Assembly: GCA_013334485.1 (NCBI GenBank)
Contig: JAAXXL010000001.1
Location: 38,209 to 102,208, forward strand
DNA: 64,000 nt
Source of the DNA: Chlorobiaceae bacterium
GTDB lineage: Bacteria; Bacteroidota; Chlorobiia; Chlorobiales; Chlorobiaceae
Direction: 5' to 3'
Program-made: the position numbers and the translations under genes
The notes under the pieces: model-generated
Database searches by the model: none
Told to the model about the DNA's origin: nothing
The model's input: the letters and a program-made list of their open reading frames with translations, nothing else
Shown: one piece after another, positions 61,631 through 64,000 of the stretch
How the letters are laid out: each line of letters starts with the position of its first letter
Position numbering within the stretch: position 1 is the stretch's first letter

Positions 61631-62095
61631 ATGGCCAGGATTGGCTTTCCATCAGCATTGATCACAGCCCCGAGGCTGATACTCGGTGCGCTGTTCATCA
61701 TGTCGGGATTTGAAAAACTGCTGGATCTCAAGTTTTTCGGTCTTGTCATCGCGGAATACCAGATTTTGCCCTCACTCCTTATACCTGCCGCTGCGCTCAT
61801 CCTCTCTCTTTGTGAGCTGCTCTGCGGCACCATGCTTCTCCTCGACCTCTTCTCGCGGGTCAGCTCCTCGATTATGCTCTGCATGATGGCAATCTTCATA
61901 GCCGCCATGACATACAATGTAATGAGAGGGCTTGAACATGAGTGCGGCTGCTTCGAATTCCTTACGCAATGGTACGGCCTGAAAGAGGAGATCGGTATCG
62001 GTCCGATTGTGCGCGACATCCTCTTTTTCATCCTTTTACTGCCGATCGCATTGAGTGGCAGCAACAGGATTCCATGGAAAAAACAGCAGGGATGA
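61631..62095 (+). CDS. MauE/DoxX-family membrane protein
   Basis: 154 aa; PRLILGALFIMSGFEKLLD, four hydrophobic helices, HECGCF motif. Confidence 0.82.
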   Translation: MARIGFPSALITAPRLILGALFIMSGFEKLLDLKFFGLVIAEYQILPSLLIPAAALILSLCELLCGTMLLLDLFSRVSSSIMLCMMAIFIAAMTYNVMRGLEHECGCFEFLTQWYGLKEEIGIGPIVRDILFFILLLPIALSGSNRIPWKKQQG

Positions 62096-62264
62096 ACGGA
62101 TTTTTTCAATAAGCAAGTGATCCTGTGTTCCGGGCATACTTCCTCAAGAGGGGGACCGGGACATCCTGTATCGGTGGTGGCCGATATCCCGGCTCGTCGG
62201 AAGTGTAGAAGCACAACTCGGGGGCATAACGAACGGCTATGCCCCCGAACCGTTATTTATTGGT

Positions 62265-62759
62265 TCATCTGTTTCTACCGTCACTAAAGTTGAATAAATA
62301 ATCTTTTGCCGATACCTCGTTACCAGAATCTTTCTCTGTCATAGCAACGCGAATCCGCCAAGTACCAAACGAGGGATACGCACGGTCAGCACTCCGTTCG
62401 TAAAAAAGAATCGGCAGGCTGAACACCTGTTCCGAATATCCCTCTTCACTGAAGCCATACTTGGTATTCCACACCTCTGATCCATCTGGACGAAGCACCT
62501 GAACTTTGAAATAGTAATCAAACGTACCAAATCGGCTAAGATTGCCCTGTCTCTGAACCCGCATCCAGAATTTCACCTCCGGATTCGGCTGCGGCGGGTT
62601 AAACACCCAATTAGTCTGGCTTGTACTCACTCCGGAATCAAGAACGGCAGGAGCGGCAAACGCCGCCGTTGAACGGCCAAAGGCAAAAAAAGTCATAAAC
62701 AAAAACAACATCATCCCCAGACGTTGGAGACCGGTGTTCTTCACGTGGTTGACTGACAT
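62265..62759 (-). CDS. Hypothetical exported protein
   Basis: 164 aa; signal peptide ending AAFA-AP; beta-rich mature part. Confidence 0.65.
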   Translation of the reverse strand: MSVNHVKNTGLQRLGMMLFLFMTFFAFGRSTAAFAAPAVLDSGVSTSQTNWVFNPPQPNPEVKFWMRVQRQGNLSRFGTFDYYFKVQVLRPDGSEVWNTKYGFSEEGYSEQVFSLPILFYERSADRAYPSFGTWRIRVAMTEKDSGNEVSAKDYLFNFSDGRNR

Positions 62760-63071
62760 ACTTCTCCTCCCTTTAATTGTAATAAGAAATCCTCGCAGCA
62801 GAGCTACAAAGTATTAATTCACAGGTAATCGATTCTTTCACGAAGCAGGGCTTCGAGGAAATGCTTTAACCGTCTTAAAAACAGGAATAGATTATTTTGC
62901 TTCTCTAAAGGTATGGATATTTCAGACAATACTGAAAAGAGAGAGGTGCGGCAGTCAGTTCATGCCCGACCAATGCATCATTCACGAAACATCGGGATTT
63001 CCCAAAGTTCCAGATGAACGGGATATTGATGCGAATGACTCTTATCCCCCGGTTTGATAGTGATAGCACAT

Positions 63072-63104
63072 TGAACTGCCGAGGCAAGTAGAGTTTGTCG
63101 TCAA
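63072..63104 (+). repeat. Direct repeat copy 1 flanking VF530-like gene
   Basis: TGAACTGCCGAGGCAAGTAGAGTTTGTCGTCAA. Confidence 0.6.
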
Positions 63105-63113
63105 CGCCTACCG

Positions 63114-63347
63114 TTACATTTCTTTCTTTTCTTGACCAATTAAGTCAATATATATTTCTTCAATTTTCACCCTGGCCCAACTTGTTTTTCGCAAAAATTT
63201 CAGGCTTGACTTGATACTTGGATCATTATAAAAACAACGAATTTCTATCATTTTATAGAGCTCATCCCAGCCGTAGTGATTTACAAGATCACATAGTATT
63301 TTTTCAAGAGTTAATCCATGCAATGGATTATTCGGGTGATTATTCAT
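63114..63347 (-). CDS. VF530/DUF2132-family small DNA-binding-type protein
   Basis: 77 aa; [61 protein letters not shown]. Confidence 0.88.
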   Translation of the reverse strand: MNNHPNNPLHGLTLEKILCDLVNHYGWDELYKMIEIRCFYNDPSIKSSLKFLRKTSWARVKIEEIYIDLIGQEKKEM

Positions 63348-63602
63348 ATCTCTGTATTCTCCATAGACCCTTATGACATTAGATTATTTTACCGAATCTA
63401 CCTTAATCAACACCACAGCCTCTTGCATCCACTGAATTCAATCGTTGGTTGGTGGATTATGATGCTGAACTGCATGAGTAAGTTTACGTAGTTGTTAACA
63501 TTCCCGCATATGACCAGAAATATATTACGGAAACGGGACGGATATCGCTAAGAATGAAACTTGAGGGAGAGATCAATAACTGCCGGATGCAAATTCGGCG
63601 AC

Positions 63603-63636
63603 TGAACTGCAGGAAACAAGTAGAGTTTGTCGTCAA
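63603..63636 (+). repeat. Direct repeat copy 2 flanking VF530-like gene
   Basis: TGAACTGCAGGAAACAAGTAGAGTTTGTCGTCAA. Confidence 0.6.
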
Positions 63637-63656
63637 AAGCCCGAAAGTTGGGGATG

Positions 63657-64000
63657 TCACCCGGATTTCTCCGGCTTTTCAGCATAAGAGAGAATATAGT
63701 CCAGGCCAGCGTAGACACTCTCTGCAGAGCGACGGAATGCTGATTTTGCGAGAATCATGGCAACCGGAGGCAGCTTCCTGACAAACGTTTGATCTCTTGA
63801 CAGATACTCATGAAGAGGCTGATAGACATCGTCACGTATTGATTTGATGTCGATAGCAACGAAGCCGGCGCTCAAGAGCTTACTGGTGTAAGACGGAATC
63901 AGATAGTAGTTTTCCTGCGGAATATTGAATTTGCCGGCTACAAGACTCCATGAAATCCATTGCTCCATCCGCCTGAAAAGATTATCGGAGTTTTTTGTCG
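63657..64000 (-). CDS. C-terminal part of a probable SAM-dependent methyltransferase, truncated by the window edge
   Basis: Frame stays open past ATG at 63968 to the window end; ENYYLIPSYTSKLLSAGFVAIDIKSIRDDVYQPLHEYL. Confidence 0.5.
   Translation of the reverse strand, partial: TKNSDNLFRRMEQWISWSLVAGKFNIPQENYYLIPSYTSKLLSAGFVAIDIKSIRDDVYQPLHEYLSRDQTFVRKLPPVAMILAKSAFRRSAESVYAGLDYILSYAEKPEKSG

Overview
The window carries a gene-dense, chromosomal-type segment that looks like a green sulfur bacterium (Chlorobiaceae). I infer this from csmA/csmC, BchH/BchM/BchE, a UbiA-type (bacterio)chlorophyll synthase and SQR-type oxidoreductases; no database search was possible. I call about 50 protein-coding genes. 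I recognised no rRNA, tRNA, CRISPR array, transposase or prophage. Core genes include alr, asd, dusB, recA, tig, acpS, nadC, folB, folK, pyrK, ssb, holA, trxB, trxA, hisG, miaB and nifU/nifS-type genes. Most notable items: (1) a cysteine-synthase/CBS-like protein in which the Schiff-base lysine motif NPGGSVKDR reads NPACSHYYR, so it is a candidate pseudoenzyme; (2) a five-gene colinear block, ArsA/Get3-like ATPase - csmC - csmA - 524-aa acidic protein - second ArsA/Get3-like ATPase, where both ATPases carry a C-terminal alpha-crystallin-like region (Get3d-like), suggesting a chlorosome-envelope protein handling module; (3) several interspersed intergenic repeat families, including a ~70-bp inverted repeat with six copies in this window; (4) a 24-bp-stem hairpin belonging to a second dispersed repeat; (5) a phytol/dolichol-kinase-like gene beside a chlorophyll-synthase-like gene; (6) a TPR lipoprotein with a CHAT-like C-terminus that lacks the catalytic segment; and (7) small ORFs missed by the ORF track.
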